64,000 bases of DNA from Mucilaginibacter sp. 14171R-50. Lineage in GTDB: Bacteria; Bacteroidota; Bacteroidia; Sphingobacteriales; Sphingobacteriaceae. This document shows, one piece after another, positions 9,409 to 18,077 of the stretch. The notes under the pieces are model-generated. The model was not told the DNA's origin, made no database searches, and worked only from the letters and a program-made list of their open reading frames with translations. Numbering within the stretch: position 1 is the stretch's first letter; each line of letters opens with the position of its first letter. The translations under genes and the position numbers were made by a program. Location: the NCBI RefSeq assembly GCF_010093045.1, contig NZ_CP048115.1, positions 1,984,001-2,048,000 on the forward strand. Reading direction: 5' to 3'.

Positions 9409-9924
9409 ATGAAAAAATCGACTCAATTAAAGGCAGCGGCGCTGTTTACTATAGCCATGCTATTTTCGGCTTTAACATTCGCGCAAACCAAGCCTATTGC
9501 CAGCCCGCGCGATAGCGTTAGCGCTAAAATTGGCGCCGCCACCATTAGCATTAACTATGGCAGTCCATCGGTAAAGGGCCGTAAAATATTTGGCGAACTG
9601 GAGCCCTATGGTAAGGTATGGCGCGCCGGTGCAAACGAGGCTACCGTGTTTACTACCAGTAAAGACATTATGGTGGAGGGGAAAAAATTACCCGCGGGCA
9701 CCTATAGCTTTTTTGTAATACCAACCCCAACCACCTGGACCGTTATTTTTAACAAAGTAGCCAAGCAATGGGGCGCATTTAAGTACGATGAGGCACAGGA
9801 TGCCCTGCGTGTAACCGTTAAGCCTGTAAAATCGGCTATGAACGAGCGCTTGGTTTATAAGATAAATGCTAAGGGGTTTTCGCTTAACTGGGATACTACC
9901 TCGGTGCCGGTATCTGTAAAATAA
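9409..9924 (+). CDS. DUF2911 domain-containing exported protein
   Basis: This 171-residue protein has a signal peptide (residues 1-25, ending FAQ) and then one DUF2911 domain. The recognisable segments are INYGSPSVKGRKIFG, YGKVWRAGANEAT and LPAGTYSFFVIP. The family is widespread in Bacteroidota and its biochemical role is not established. The predicted location is periplasm or outside the cell. A TTTATCTTTATC stretch about 40 nt upstream resembles a Bacteroidota -7 box. A strong intrinsic terminator follows the stop codon, so it is probably a single-gene unit. Confidence 0.88.
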   Translation: MKKSTQLKAAALFTIAMLFSALTFAQTKPIASPRDSVSAKIGAATISINYGSPSVKGRKIFGELEPYGKVWRAGANEATVFTTSKDIMVEGKKLPAGTYSFFVIPTPTTWTVIFNKVAKQWGAFKYDEAQDALRVTVKPVKSAMNERLVYKINAKGFSLNWDTTSVPVSVK

Positions 9925-9942
9925 GCACTTTAAAATTCAATA

Positions 9943-9975
9943 AAAGCCCCGGTATAATTACCGGGGCTTTTTGTT
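9943..9975 (+). terminator. Intrinsic terminator after DUF2911 gene
   Basis: The perfect stem AAAGCCCCGGTA / TACCGGGGCTTT has a short loop (TAAT) and a following T-run. It begins 18 nt after the stop codon of the DUF2911 gene. Confidence 0.85.
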
Positions 9976-10017
9976 ACTATCAACTTTTGATTTAAACAGT
10001 ATATTTATCGCACATCT

Positions 10018-11100
10018 ATGCGCAATCAATCGGGTAAAAAGGTCTTGATCAAAAGGGGGATTATAATACTATCCCTTATATTCGCCATATACCTGCTAAT
10101 GTTGTTTGCCGGTCATCCGCATGCGGTAGAAAGATATTACTCCCGGGGTATATATTCGTTTCTGTGCCGGGTATTACACCCGTTGTTTAACTTGTTCCCT
10201 TTTAGCGTTGGCGATGTGGTGTATGCTGCCGTAATAATTTACCTTGTTTATGCTTTGATCAGGCTTATAGCGTTATGCATTAAAAAGCGGTTTTTGCAGG
10301 CAGGTATTTTCACCACGGGTGTTGTAATAGGGGTACAGGTGAGTATACTGGTTTTTTATCTTTTTTGGGGGATGAATTACTTTCGCCCGTCGGCTGCCGA
10401 GCGTTTAAACCTGCGTGACAGCACCTTTACAAAAGCCGAACTGCAAAAAGTAACTACTATACTTATTGATAGCGCTAACGCCAGCAGGGCAAGGGTTACC
10501 CCGGCCGACCTGAAGCAAAGTAATGATAGCATATATAAAATTGCGGTAAGGGCTGTATTAAAGTTATCGGGCAGCTCCAACCATTACAAAACGTATAGCC
10601 CCGGCATAAAACCTTCGCTGCTTACCCCGCTGCTTAATTATATCAGCACATCGGGCTATTACAACCCCTTTACCGGCGAGGCGCAGATAAATTACCAGAT
10701 GCCGGTATTTAACCGCCCTTTTGTAGCCTGCCACGAGATGTCGCACCAGATGGGTTACGGCCCCGAGGATGAAGCCAACTTCGCAGGTTTTATGGCGGCG
10801 ACAAGTTCGGGCGACAGGCTGTTACGTTATTCGGCCTATAACCTGGCGGTTAACGAGTTTATGCACACGGTGCGCTATACAGATACCATTATGTTTAAGC
10901 AACTTAAAACGCGGATATCGCCGGCTGTGCTGGCCGATTTTAAGGAAGAACGGCTTTACTGGTTATCGTACCAGAACAAACTGGAAACGCTTACCAGTAT
11001 CTTTTACGACAATTTTCTAAAAGCGAATAATCAACCCGAAGGCCTGGCTGCATACAACCGCATGGTGTTACTGATCATGGCTATGTACCGGAAGCCGTGA
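10018..11100 (+). CDS. DUF3810 domain-containing membrane protein with HExxH motif
   Basis: This 360-residue protein has three hydrophobic spans in the first third (about 13-32, 62-85 and 95-118). A soluble part follows, with HEMSHQMGYGPEDEANF (His at residue 239, HExxH). The arrangement matches DUF3810, which is found throughout Bacteroidota. The zinc-peptidase-like HExxH and downstream Glu suggest a membrane-anchored metallopeptidase, but activity has not been shown to my knowledge. It stands alone, downstream of a terminator. The ATG at 10018 puts the first span close to the N-terminus. Confidence 0.85.
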   Translation: MRNQSGKKVLIKRGIIILSLIFAIYLLMLFAGHPHAVERYYSRGIYSFLCRVLHPLFNLFPFSVGDVVYAAVIIYLVYALIRLIALCIKKRFLQAGIFTTGVVIGVQVSILVFYLFWGMNYFRPSAAERLNLRDSTFTKAELQKVTTILIDSANASRARVTPADLKQSNDSIYKIAVRAVLKLSGSSNHYKTYSPGIKPSLLTPLLNYISTSGYYNPFTGEAQINYQMPVFNRPFVACHEMSHQMGYGPEDEANFAGFMAATSSGDRLLRYSAYNLAVNEFMHTVRYTDTIMFKQLKTRISPAVLADFKEERLYWLSYQNKLETLTSIFYDNFLKANNQPEGLAAYNRMVLLIMAMYRKP

Positions 11101-11195
11101 GTGGTGGGGAGGTGAATTTGGCAGAGAGTAATGAGTGTGGGCTGCAATCCAGTTAAGCGGTGTATCTTTTGATATTTATCGTGAGATCCCCTTCA

Positions 11196-11231
11196 ATAAA
11201 AAATGCGTTCCGTATCTCACCCCGGAACGCA
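11196..11231 (-). terminator. Intrinsic terminator of the candidate small RNA
   Basis: On the minus strand TGCGTTCCG and CGGAACGCA form a perfect 9-bp stem with a 10-nt loop, followed by six T residues. The convergent plus-strand gene (DUF3810) ends 96 nt away and cannot use this T-run. Confidence 0.75.
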
Positions 11232-11396
11232 CTACAACATCATTCAAATAATGTTGATCAACTAAACCTCAGATAACATGTTTGCTTACCCAAGTTTTTT
11301 AAGCTAAACTATCGCAGTTGGCTAATATTGTGTTTAATAAGTTCGTATTGTGATAGTTACACCGCAAAAAGTGTTCCCTAACTTATTAATGTTATT
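11196..11396 (-). ncRNA. Candidate structured small RNA (about 200 nt)
   Basis: Read on the minus strand there is an exact TATCTTTG box (11410-11403), preceded at about 18 nt by TTTA in the -33 position. The candidate transcript ends in a strong terminator (11231-11196). The interval between contains several complementary pairs: AATAAGTT with AACTTATT, AACTATC with GATAGTT, and CAACAT with ATGTTG. No convincing open reading frame lies inside. A small RNA is the simplest reading; size and position would also allow a 6S-like RNA, but I cannot assign a family. The transcript ends are inferred. Confidence 0.5.
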
Positions 11397-11719
11397 AAAT
11401 GTCAAAGATACAAATGAACGGATGTTTCTAAAGTATATTATCATATAAGTATGTTTAAACTCATAAATGTTACAAAAACTTTAAAAAAAAGGGAAAAAGC
11501 GTTTATGCTTAATCTTTCATTAGTGATAATCAGTGTAGATACAATCCTGGAAAATAAATCAGGTGACCGATCTTAGAAGGATTTGCAGATTCTGGTCTGC
11601 ACTATAAAGTGTACAGTTGGATGGGTAAGCCCCTTAAGTTTTAGAAACGCATCACAATAATACCTGTTACATTTATCGCAAAACGCGAATGATTTGTTAA
11701 TTTAGATAAACAGCATATT

Positions 11720-13915
11720 ATGGTTTTAAAAAAATTGCCCGTCCTGTTTTTATTTTGCGCTATTGGTATTAACCTTAATGCGCAGGCGCAAAGGGCTTCG
11801 GCTAAAGAAATTGCCCGGTATAAGCAACAGGCGGCCGCAGTGACCATTATACGCGATAATTATGGTGTACCCCACATTTACGCCAAAACGGATGCTTCGG
11901 TTGTATTTGGGTTGATGTACACCCAATGCGAGGATAATTTTAAAGGTATAGAGCGTAATTACCTTTACCAGTTGGGCAGGCAAAGTGAGGCTGATGGCGA
12001 AGGCCGTTTGTTTGAAGATGTGCAGCTGCAAATGATTGCCGACAGTGCCGGCGCGATAAAAGATTATAACCAGAGCCCACCTTACTTTAAAAAGCTAATG
12101 AACGCTTTTGCCGACGGTATAAATTATTATTTGTATAAGCACCCCGAAGTAAAGCCGCTTGTTTTTACGCACTTTAAACCCTGGTATGCGCTGATGTTTA
12201 CCGATGGCAGTGTCGCCGCGACGGAAACAGGTGGTATAAGTCCGGCCCAAACACAAGCTTTTTATAACAACGAAACCGACAATACAAGTGCTTTATACCG
12301 CTCACGGCCCGTTATCAATAATATCCCTGAAAGGGAAACAGGTTCTAACGGATTTGCCATTTCGCCGTCGCGTACAGCGTCGGGCCATGCTATGCTTTAC
12401 ATTAACCCGCATGTGCCCTTTTATTTTAGAAGCGAGGTAGGGCTTAACAGCGCGGAGGGGCTGCATGCTTACGGAGCTGTTACCTGGGGGCAGTTTTTTA
12501 TTTATCAGGGCTTTAACCAGCACTGCGGATGGATGCACACCAGCAGCTATGCCGATGTTGGCGACCTGTATGCCGAAAAAGTGAGCAAACTAAACGGTAA
12601 GTGGTTTTACGAATACGACGGAAAAATTAAACCCGTTACAAGCCGGCGGCTTAAACTAAAAGTGAAGCGTGGCGATGGTTATACAACCCGCTATATAACT
12701 GCTTATTATACCCATCATGGTCCTGTAATGGCTGCTATGGATGGCAGGTGGCTGGCACTGAAACATTACAACCGCTCATACAATGCTTTGCTGGAGTCCT
12801 GGCTGATAACAAAGGCGGGCAGTTTTGCCGAATACAAAAAGGCCATGGGCTTGTTGGCCAACACCAGCAATAACACCGTTTATGCCGATGATAAAGGCAA
12901 CACCGCGTTTTGGTACGGCAATTTTATGCCTAAACGCGATACGGCATATAACTGGGCGTTACCTGTTGACGGTACCACATCAGCCACAGAATGGCAGGGT
13001 TTGCATGGTGTTGATGAAATTGTGCATGTTTATAACCCTGCTACAGGGTTTATTCAAAATTGTAACTCAACCCCGTTTACATCATCGGGTAAATCAAGCC
13101 CCGATAAAGGGAAGTATCCGGCTTATATGGCGCCCGACGGCGAGAACTACCGAGGGCTAAATGCCATAAACTTATTAAGTAACGCCAAAAACTTAACGCT
13201 GGACGGCCTGATAGCGAAAGGATACGATAAATACCTTGCTGCCTTTGATGATCTGCTGCCATCGCTGTTCAGCGCCTATAAAAGCGCCCCCGATAGCACC
13301 AAAACAAAGCTTGCCGAACCAGTGGCTTTATTACAAGCGTGGGACAAACGCACTGCAGTATCATCAGCAGCTACTACTTTGGCGGTTGACTGGGGTATGT
13401 TAATGTTCAGGGCTATCGGCCCGGCTAAACCCGGCGAAGGTAGCTACCAGGTACAAAGGGTAAGGCAAATGCTGCAAACTTTGCCTGCGGCCAAACAGCT
13501 GGAGTTTTTAGAAACGGCACTGCAGAACCTACAAAAACAATTTGGCACCTGGAAGATGGCCTGGGGCGATATCAACCGCTACCAACGCCCTGCCGACGGT
13601 GTAACCTTTAGTGATGCACAGCCTAGTTTGCCTGTTGGCTTAACTTCATCGCTTTTTGGGCAGTTGCCATCGTACCAAAGTCGTACAATGGGCACTATTA
13701 AACGTTACGGCTATTCGGGCAATAGCTTTATTGCCGCCGTTGAATTTGGACCAAGGTTAAAGGCAAAAACCATTATAACCGGCGGGCAATCGTTTAACCC
13801 GGCTTCACCGCATTTTGCCGATCAGGCGAAGGGATATATCGATGGCGACTTTAAAACGGTACTTTTTTATAAAGAAGATGTTTTGAAACATGCCGAAAGA
13901 ACGTACCATCCCTAA
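11720..13915 (+). CDS. Penicillin acylase family protein (Ntn-hydrolase, S45-like)
   Basis: This 731-residue protein has a signal peptide ending near LNAQAQ. The N-terminal part (VTIIRDNYGVPHIYAKTDAS) and the mature beta-chain start (GSNGFAISPSRTASG) are typical of peptidase S45. The predicted nucleophile and autocleavage point is Ser209, preceded by Gly. Members cleave amide bonds of penicillins, acyl-homoserine lactones or other N-acyl compounds after self-processing in the periplasm. The natural substrate cannot be told from sequence, and lactone quenching is only one possibility. The gene starts a short plus-strand pair with the small secreted protein that follows. Confidence 0.88.
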   Translation: MVLKKLPVLFLFCAIGINLNAQAQRASAKEIARYKQQAAAVTIIRDNYGVPHIYAKTDASVVFGLMYTQCEDNFKGIERNYLYQLGRQSEADGEGRLFEDVQLQMIADSAGAIKDYNQSPPYFKKLMNAFADGINYYLYKHPEVKPLVFTHFKPWYALMFTDGSVAATETGGISPAQTQAFYNNETDNTSALYRSRPVINNIPERETGSNGFAISPSRTASGHAMLYINPHVPFYFRSEVGLNSAEGLHAYGAVTWGQFFIYQGFNQHCGWMHTSSYADVGDLYAEKVSKLNGKWFYEYDGKIKPVTSRRLKLKVKRGDGYTTRYITAYYTHHGPVMAAMDGRWLALKHYNRSYNALLESWLITKAGSFAEYKKAMGLLANTSNNTVYADDKGNTAFWYGNFMPKRDTAYNWALPVDGTTSATEWQGLHGVDEIVHVYNPATGFIQNCNSTPFTSSGKSSPDKGKYPAYMAPDGENYRGLNAINLLSNAKNLTLDGLIAKGYDKYLAAFDDLLPSLFSAYKSAPDSTKTKLAEPVALLQAWDKRTAVSSAATTLAVDWGMLMFRAIGPAKPGEGSYQVQRVRQMLQTLPAAKQLEFLETALQNLQKQFGTWKMAWGDINRYQRPADGVTFSDAQPSLPVGLTSSLFGQLPSYQSRTMGTIKRYGYSGNSFIAAVEFGPRLKAKTIITGGQSFNPASPHFADQAKGYIDGDFKTVLFYKEDVLKHAERTYHP

Positions 13916-13962
13916 GTGACAGATCTGCCTGTTATACCTATTAGCGCGAACCTAAAAATAAT

Positions 13963-13970
13963 TATATTTG
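13963..13970 (+). promoter_or_regulatory. Possible promoter -7 box (TATATTTG)
   Basis: TATATTTG matches the Bacteroidota TAnnTTTG box exactly. A TTAG (one mismatch to TTTG) lies 18 nt upstream. The ATG at 13985 would follow a very short leader. Confidence 0.35.
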
Positions 13971-13984
13971 CTATACCGATATAT

Positions 13985-14464
13985 ATGAAAAAGTACGGGT
14001 TGGTTATATTACTGTTTTGTATTTGCACGGGTACTTACGCGCAAAGCATTTCATTTTTTGACCTTACCAACCTTACCACCCTCAGCGACGGGCAAGCGCA
14101 TACTTACCTAACCCTGAGTAAAGCATTCAAGCGTCAGTATTTACAGGAAAAAGACGGCAAAACAATAGAACATTTTCGCTCGGTAGCTAAAAATGTTAAA
14201 GAAGAGGGCATTACTATTGGAGACAGGGTAAAGTTAAACAACGGCACCATGCTGCGTACGGTAACTTACGATACCCGCGATCCACAGCATATTGTTAATC
14301 TTATAGCCCAGGCACGCAGGGCAAAAATGGTCATGAAGTTTCAGGGGCAGGACGCTGACAATAATATCTATAAGTTTGATAACGAGTTTTACGCCATCAC
14401 CATGCTCATCAGCACTACCGAGAACAAAGGCCAGGTAGTGGTAACCCAGAAAGAGTTTTTTTAA
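13985..14464 (+). CDS. Hypothetical exported protein (159 aa)
   Basis: The frame can be extended upstream to 13916, but the ATG at 13985 begins a clear signal peptide (MKKYGLVILLFCICTGTYAQ). The mature part of about 140 residues is a mix of predicted helix (GQAHTYLTLSKAFKRQYLQE) and strands (KGQVVVTQKEFF at the end). I do not recognise a family. It begins 69 nt after the acylase stop codon and has a possible promoter of its own. It is probably periplasmic. Confidence 0.65.
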   Translation: MKKYGLVILLFCICTGTYAQSISFFDLTNLTTLSDGQAHTYLTLSKAFKRQYLQEKDGKTIEHFRSVAKNVKEEGITIGDRVKLNNGTMLRTVTYDTRDPQHIVNLIAQARRAKMVMKFQGQDADNNIYKFDNEFYAITMLISTTENKGQVVVTQKEFF

Positions 14465-14520
14465 TAACCATTGTAAACAAAAATCCCCGGCGTTTAGCCA
14501 GGGATAATCAGCAATCAAAG

Positions 14521-15255
14521 TTATTTTCCTATTGCAGCAGGGTCAAACACGCTTTTATCTATAGGCTGATTAGCTTTAATATCGCTGTAAACTTCGGTTT
14601 GCAGCAGCTTATCATTTATGTAGAACTTGCACAGTGTTTCGCTCCAGGCGCCCCCCACCATTTTGTGCTCTTCAAAAGTCGCCTCCATTTTGCCGTTGGT
14701 ATCGTATTTAAAATAACGCACAGCCACCAGTTTGTCTTTATCTATCCACAGTTGGTTTACCTTGTCATCATCTTTTGCAGACCCTAAAACATAAACGGGT
14801 TTACCTTTCCAGGTGCTTTCATGGGTCTTGCTAAGGTCAAAGTGCAGTTCGTTAAAATGCGCGAATACCTGGTCTATCGGTTTAAAATACATCCCCCCTA
14901 AAAAGAAGATCAATTCGTTTTCATCCTTCGCGGCGCGTACCACCTTATTGTTCCTGAAAACGTACGACGAATCGCCACGGTATATCACACCGTTTCCGCC
15001 CTTATCCGCGCCAAAATCAATACGTAGCATATCGGGGTAAACAATACGCTCGTACCAGGTATCGGTTTTTACCAAAGTATCGTTACGGTACCGGCCTGTT
15101 GTTTGGGTAAATGTTAACGAAGTATGCCATTTACCATGGTAGCGGCCGTACATTTTTTTAATAACATCGGCGCTTGTTAATTGCTTAGGCGATGTAAAAC
15201 CCCACACCGATAACAGGGTAGCAACCGAAGTAATAAGGGAGAATAAATATTTCAT
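14521..15255 (-). CDS. LolA-like exported protein (outer-membrane lipoprotein-sorting fold)
   Basis: This 244-residue protein has a signal peptide (1-20) and a body made largely of beta strands. It begins with a helix (SADVIKKMYGRYHGKW) followed by SLTFTQTTGRY and later QLWIDKDKLVAVRYF. This pattern resembles the LolA/LppX half-barrel fold seen in many Bacteroidota lipoprotein-carrier-like proteins. It follows the MBL-fold gene on the same strand after 17 nt, so the two probably share a transcript. A role in lipid or lipoprotein handling is inferred from fold only. Confidence 0.6.
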   Translation of the reverse strand: MKYLFSLITSVATLLSVWGFTSPKQLTSADVIKKMYGRYHGKWHTSLTFTQTTGRYRNDTLVKTDTWYERIVYPDMLRIDFGADKGGNGVIYRGDSSYVFRNNKVVRAAKDENELIFFLGGMYFKPIDQVFAHFNELHFDLSKTHESTWKGKPVYVLGSAKDDDKVNQLWIDKDKLVAVRYFKYDTNGKMEATFEEHKMVGGAWSETLCKFYINDKLLQTEVYSDIKANQPIDKSVFDPAAIGK

Positions 15256-15272
15256 ATTAGGGTAATTAAATA

Positions 15273-16169
15273 TTATGCTGTTAATTCTTCATAAGCGGCG
15301 GTTAAGCTGCGTTGTATGCCATCACCCTGCCAATCGGTTACGCCGGGAATAGCGGTAGCGCTTAAAATTTGTTCTTTAGTTTTACCTGCCTTTATACCAC
15401 CCTCAACATAAGCAACCAGTTTTTCCATATAATTCTGCATGGCCTTAAGGTCGGCCTGGGTGCCGGTAACCTTTACAGGATCGTAAGCATGGCCAAATAC
15501 AAATATGGTATCTTTGTTAAACTGTTTTTGGGCCTGCTCTAAAGCAACTGCCCAATGCCTGCACGATGCGCCCGCGCTGCGGTCGATATAAGGGTGCATG
15601 CGGTTAAAAACCTGGTCGCCGCAGTGAACGATGTTGGCATTCTCGAAGTGTACAAAGCTATCGCCGTTGGTATGGCCCGCACCAAAATAGTGGGCGGTGA
15701 TAGTTTCGTCGCCTATTTTAGTTCTCCACTTATCTGTATAGGTAACCTCGGGGTATAACTGTTTATCCTCCGATTTTTGTTTTACTGCCGCCGCCTTTTG
15801 GTTAATTAACGAATTGGCATGCGCTGCCACGTTTTTTGCAATGCCTTTAAAAGAGATGTTGCCACTGGTATGGTCGCCATGGTGGTGGGTGTTTATCAGC
15901 CATTGAAAAGGCATATCACTTTTCTTTTTCAGTTCGGCTATCAGGTGGGTCGCGGGTTCGGGGAACTCCGCGTCTACGCAAACAATACCTTCTTTGTTCA
16001 CCATCCAGATAATGGTGCCCCCCTGCTCGGTAAAAATACCAACGTTGTTGCGCAAGGGTGTAAGTTTATACTCGGGCCGGGCTAATATTGCCGCCAAACT
16101 TTTGTTGCTTAAAAAGGCCAGCGATCCCGCGGCTATAGCTGTATTTGTTAAGAATTTTCTGCGTTCCAT
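15273..16169 (-). CDS. MBL-fold metallo-hydrolase with Tat-like signal
   Basis: This 298-residue protein starts with RRKFL and a hydrophobic stretch, a Tat-like export signal. The metal-binding motif HHHGDH lies at 95-100 (HxHxDH formed by H95, H97, D99 and H100). Further ligands are expected from GAGHTNGDS and from FVFGHAYD. It belongs to the metallo-beta-lactamase superfamily, probably acting in the periplasm. The substrate is unknown; a beta-lactamase, lactonase or other hydrolase are all possible. It is the first gene of a two-gene unit with the LolA-like protein. Confidence 0.85.
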   Translation of the reverse strand: MERRKFLTNTAIAAGSLAFLSNKSLAAILARPEYKLTPLRNNVGIFTEQGGTIIWMVNKEGIVCVDAEFPEPATHLIAELKKKSDMPFQWLINTHHHGDHTSGNISFKGIAKNVAAHANSLINQKAAAVKQKSEDKQLYPEVTYTDKWRTKIGDETITAHYFGAGHTNGDSFVHFENANIVHCGDQVFNRMHPYIDRSAGASCRHWAVALEQAQKQFNKDTIFVFGHAYDPVKVTGTQADLKAMQNYMEKLVAYVEGGIKAGKTKEQILSATAIPGVTDWQGDGIQRSLTAAYEELTA

Positions 16170-16272
16170 ATTAGAGATTAAAGGTCAGATGATCGGAGAT
16201 TAGTTAAAGTTATGTTTTATTTTAAAGTTGAGAATGGCTTTAAATTTTCTTTTTAGGATTTAGATTTTCCAG

Positions 16273-17130
16273 TTAATATTGATGAAAAGCCTGCGATACA
16301 AACTCCAGCACCACAGGTAGCGAGCCGCGCCAATAGGTCCAGTTATGGGCTCCATCACGTACACGGTACTCATGCGGGATCTCTTTTTTACGCATCAGGT
16401 TATGTACCAAGCCGTTGCCCTCGTATAAAAAATCGTCGTCGCCAACATCCATAAACCAGCGAATGGCTTTCTTCTGATCATCGGGTATAGCGTTTATCAA
16501 AGGCAATACGCTGTAACGGTTATAATAGTTGCTTATGGTGCTATCGGCCATGCCCGGATTGTTTTTGCCGATACCCGCCTTAGCATCTTCCAGGCTAAGA
16601 AAGCCCGTAGCCGCGCTTAACGGGCAGGCCGATGAAAACATTTCGGGGTGGTGCAGCGCATACACAAAACTGCCGCCCCCGCCCATGCTAAGGCCGGCAA
16701 TAGCACGGAAACGCTTTTCGCCTTTTATACGGTATTTCTTTTCGACGAATGGCACAAGTTCGGTGAAAAAGAAATCCTCATAATTCCAATCACCCTTAAT
16801 ATCGTTGTTGTAACCACGCCTGCCGGTATTGGCATCGGGCATAATAATGATCATCGGTGTGGCAATGCCATCACGGATGGCTTTGTCGGTAATGTTTAAT
16901 ACCTCACCAAATTGCACCCAGCCGGTCTGGTCGTCGCCGGCGCCATGCAGCAGGTACAGTACCGGGTAGTTGCGGCCGCTTGTTTCGTAGTCGGGCGGTA
17001 GGTAAACGGCATATTTGCGTTCGCTTTTCAGGATCTTGCTGGTCAGCGTTAAATTATCGTACACCTTACCGGTTTGCGCAAACAGCGCCGCGGGGCAAAG
17101 CATCAGTAACCAAAGGGCAATTTTTTTCAT
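16273..17130 (-). CDS. Exported esterase, alpha/beta-hydrolase fold (esterase D / CE1-like)
   Basis: This 285-residue protein has a signal peptide ending at LFAQ. The fold is shown by YPVLYLLHGAGDD (oxyanion region), PDANTGRRG, and the nucleophile elbow GLSMGG with Ser148. The C-terminal HNWTYWR supplies the probable catalytic His. Relatives include feruloyl and acetyl-xylan esterases and other putative esterases of Bacteroidota. A role in removing ester groups from plant polysaccharides is plausible but not shown. It is upstream of the MBL-fold gene on the same strand, with a 103-nt gap. Confidence 0.85.
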   Translation of the reverse strand: MKKIALWLLMLCPAALFAQTGKVYDNLTLTSKILKSERKYAVYLPPDYETSGRNYPVLYLLHGAGDDQTGWVQFGEVLNITDKAIRDGIATPMIIIMPDANTGRRGYNNDIKGDWNYEDFFFTELVPFVEKKYRIKGEKRFRAIAGLSMGGGGSFVYALHHPEMFSSACPLSAATGFLSLEDAKAGIGKNNPGMADSTISNYYNRYSVLPLINAIPDDQKKAIRWFMDVGDDDFLYEGNGLVHNLMRKKEIPHEYRVRDGAHNWTYWRGSLPVVLEFVSQAFHQY

Positions 17131-17295
17131 GAAGGTTTTAAATTTGGTTTAGCAACAAGGGGTATTGCAGGTTTGCTAAATTTAGGAAATTAAATTAATG
17201 TCTGAACCGGGAGTACACGGATTTTTTGATTGCAAGATTTTTAAGGGCTTGTATTAGCGACCAGGTAAGCCGGGATCAACTCAGCTTTATAAAGT

Positions 17296-17390
17296 GTTCA
17301 CGTTCGGCGCACGTGAACACCGTGAACACTCATGAACGCCTGCTAATCAGGCCATTGACAATTTTGGTGACACAACGGCGTCACCATTTG
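17296..17390. repeat. Partial copy of the iteron-like repeat found before the ATPase gene at 35.4 kb
   Basis: It contains GTTCAC (17296), GTGAAC (17313, 17322) and ATGAAC (17332), then GTCACCATTTG at 17380. The same order, with a shared run of 19 identical bases (GTTCACGTTCGGCGCACGT), occurs at 35192-35289, where an ATPase gene follows. No such gene follows here. Confidence 0.7.
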
Positions 17391-18077
17391 GATTACCGGG
17401 TAAGGGCGATAGTCTCCACGCGGTAGTTCTTTGTTAGGAATGGCAGTGAGTTGATGAATCGTCAGTGGATGTACTTTTCCTTTTCTCTCAAAAGAAAAAA
17501 TACCAAAAAGAAAAGTCGCGGCTGCGTCCTGTTCTGTGAAAGGAAGTGCTTTAGCAATTGCTGTGCTACCCGAACAGGCCAATGCCGCAGTTTGAGGTTG
17601 CGTTAAGGCAGTGGGGGGCTTATCGCTCGGGGATTGCCACGTTACGCTCGCAATGACGTGTCGGTGGGGAGTTGTGATGATGCGTCAGTAAAACAGCTTC
17701 GGGCGAAAGCGGGCAGAACGATGTGGCCTTGAGCGCGGCAGGGGCATAGCAATACTTGCCCGAAGCGCAGGGGCCAGGTGCGAACGAAGTTGGGGCAAGA
17801 TTTTGCAGCCCGTGGTTCTGCCCGCTTTGCGGGGCAAAGGCCTTGTGCGGCAAAGAAGCCTTTTTGCTGACTTGATTTTTGGTTACTTTGTATCAAGACA
17901 AAGTAACAGCCCTCCGCGGCAATTGAGCGGGCTGACGTTCGTACAGCATAACCCCACGCTAATGCTCACAGGTTAATGCGTGGTACACTGACGGTGAATA
18001 CATCGATAACGTATAGCCTCAAACATTTTTATTCCGATAAGCAATATATTTCCGCATCTCGTTACCTTTACCACCGC
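17391..18077. other. Repeat-rich non-coding stretch
   Basis: No convincing gene lies here. It holds a half-element related to the dispersed ATTGC...GCAATGAC repeat (about 17633-17657). It also has a GC-rich stretch with complementary pieces (GGGCAGAAC near 17720 with GTTCTGCCC near 17815) and TTACTTTGTATC followed by the near complement GACAAAGTAAC (17880-17910). Open frames on the minus strand (about 17620-17900) have repeat-like composition and are not accepted as genes. Confidence 0.55.

Noticed and set aside
17620..17900. Two overlapping open frames on the minus strand
   Set aside because: They lie wholly in GC-rich repeat DNA and encode Cys/Pro/Ala-rich sequence without any known motif.
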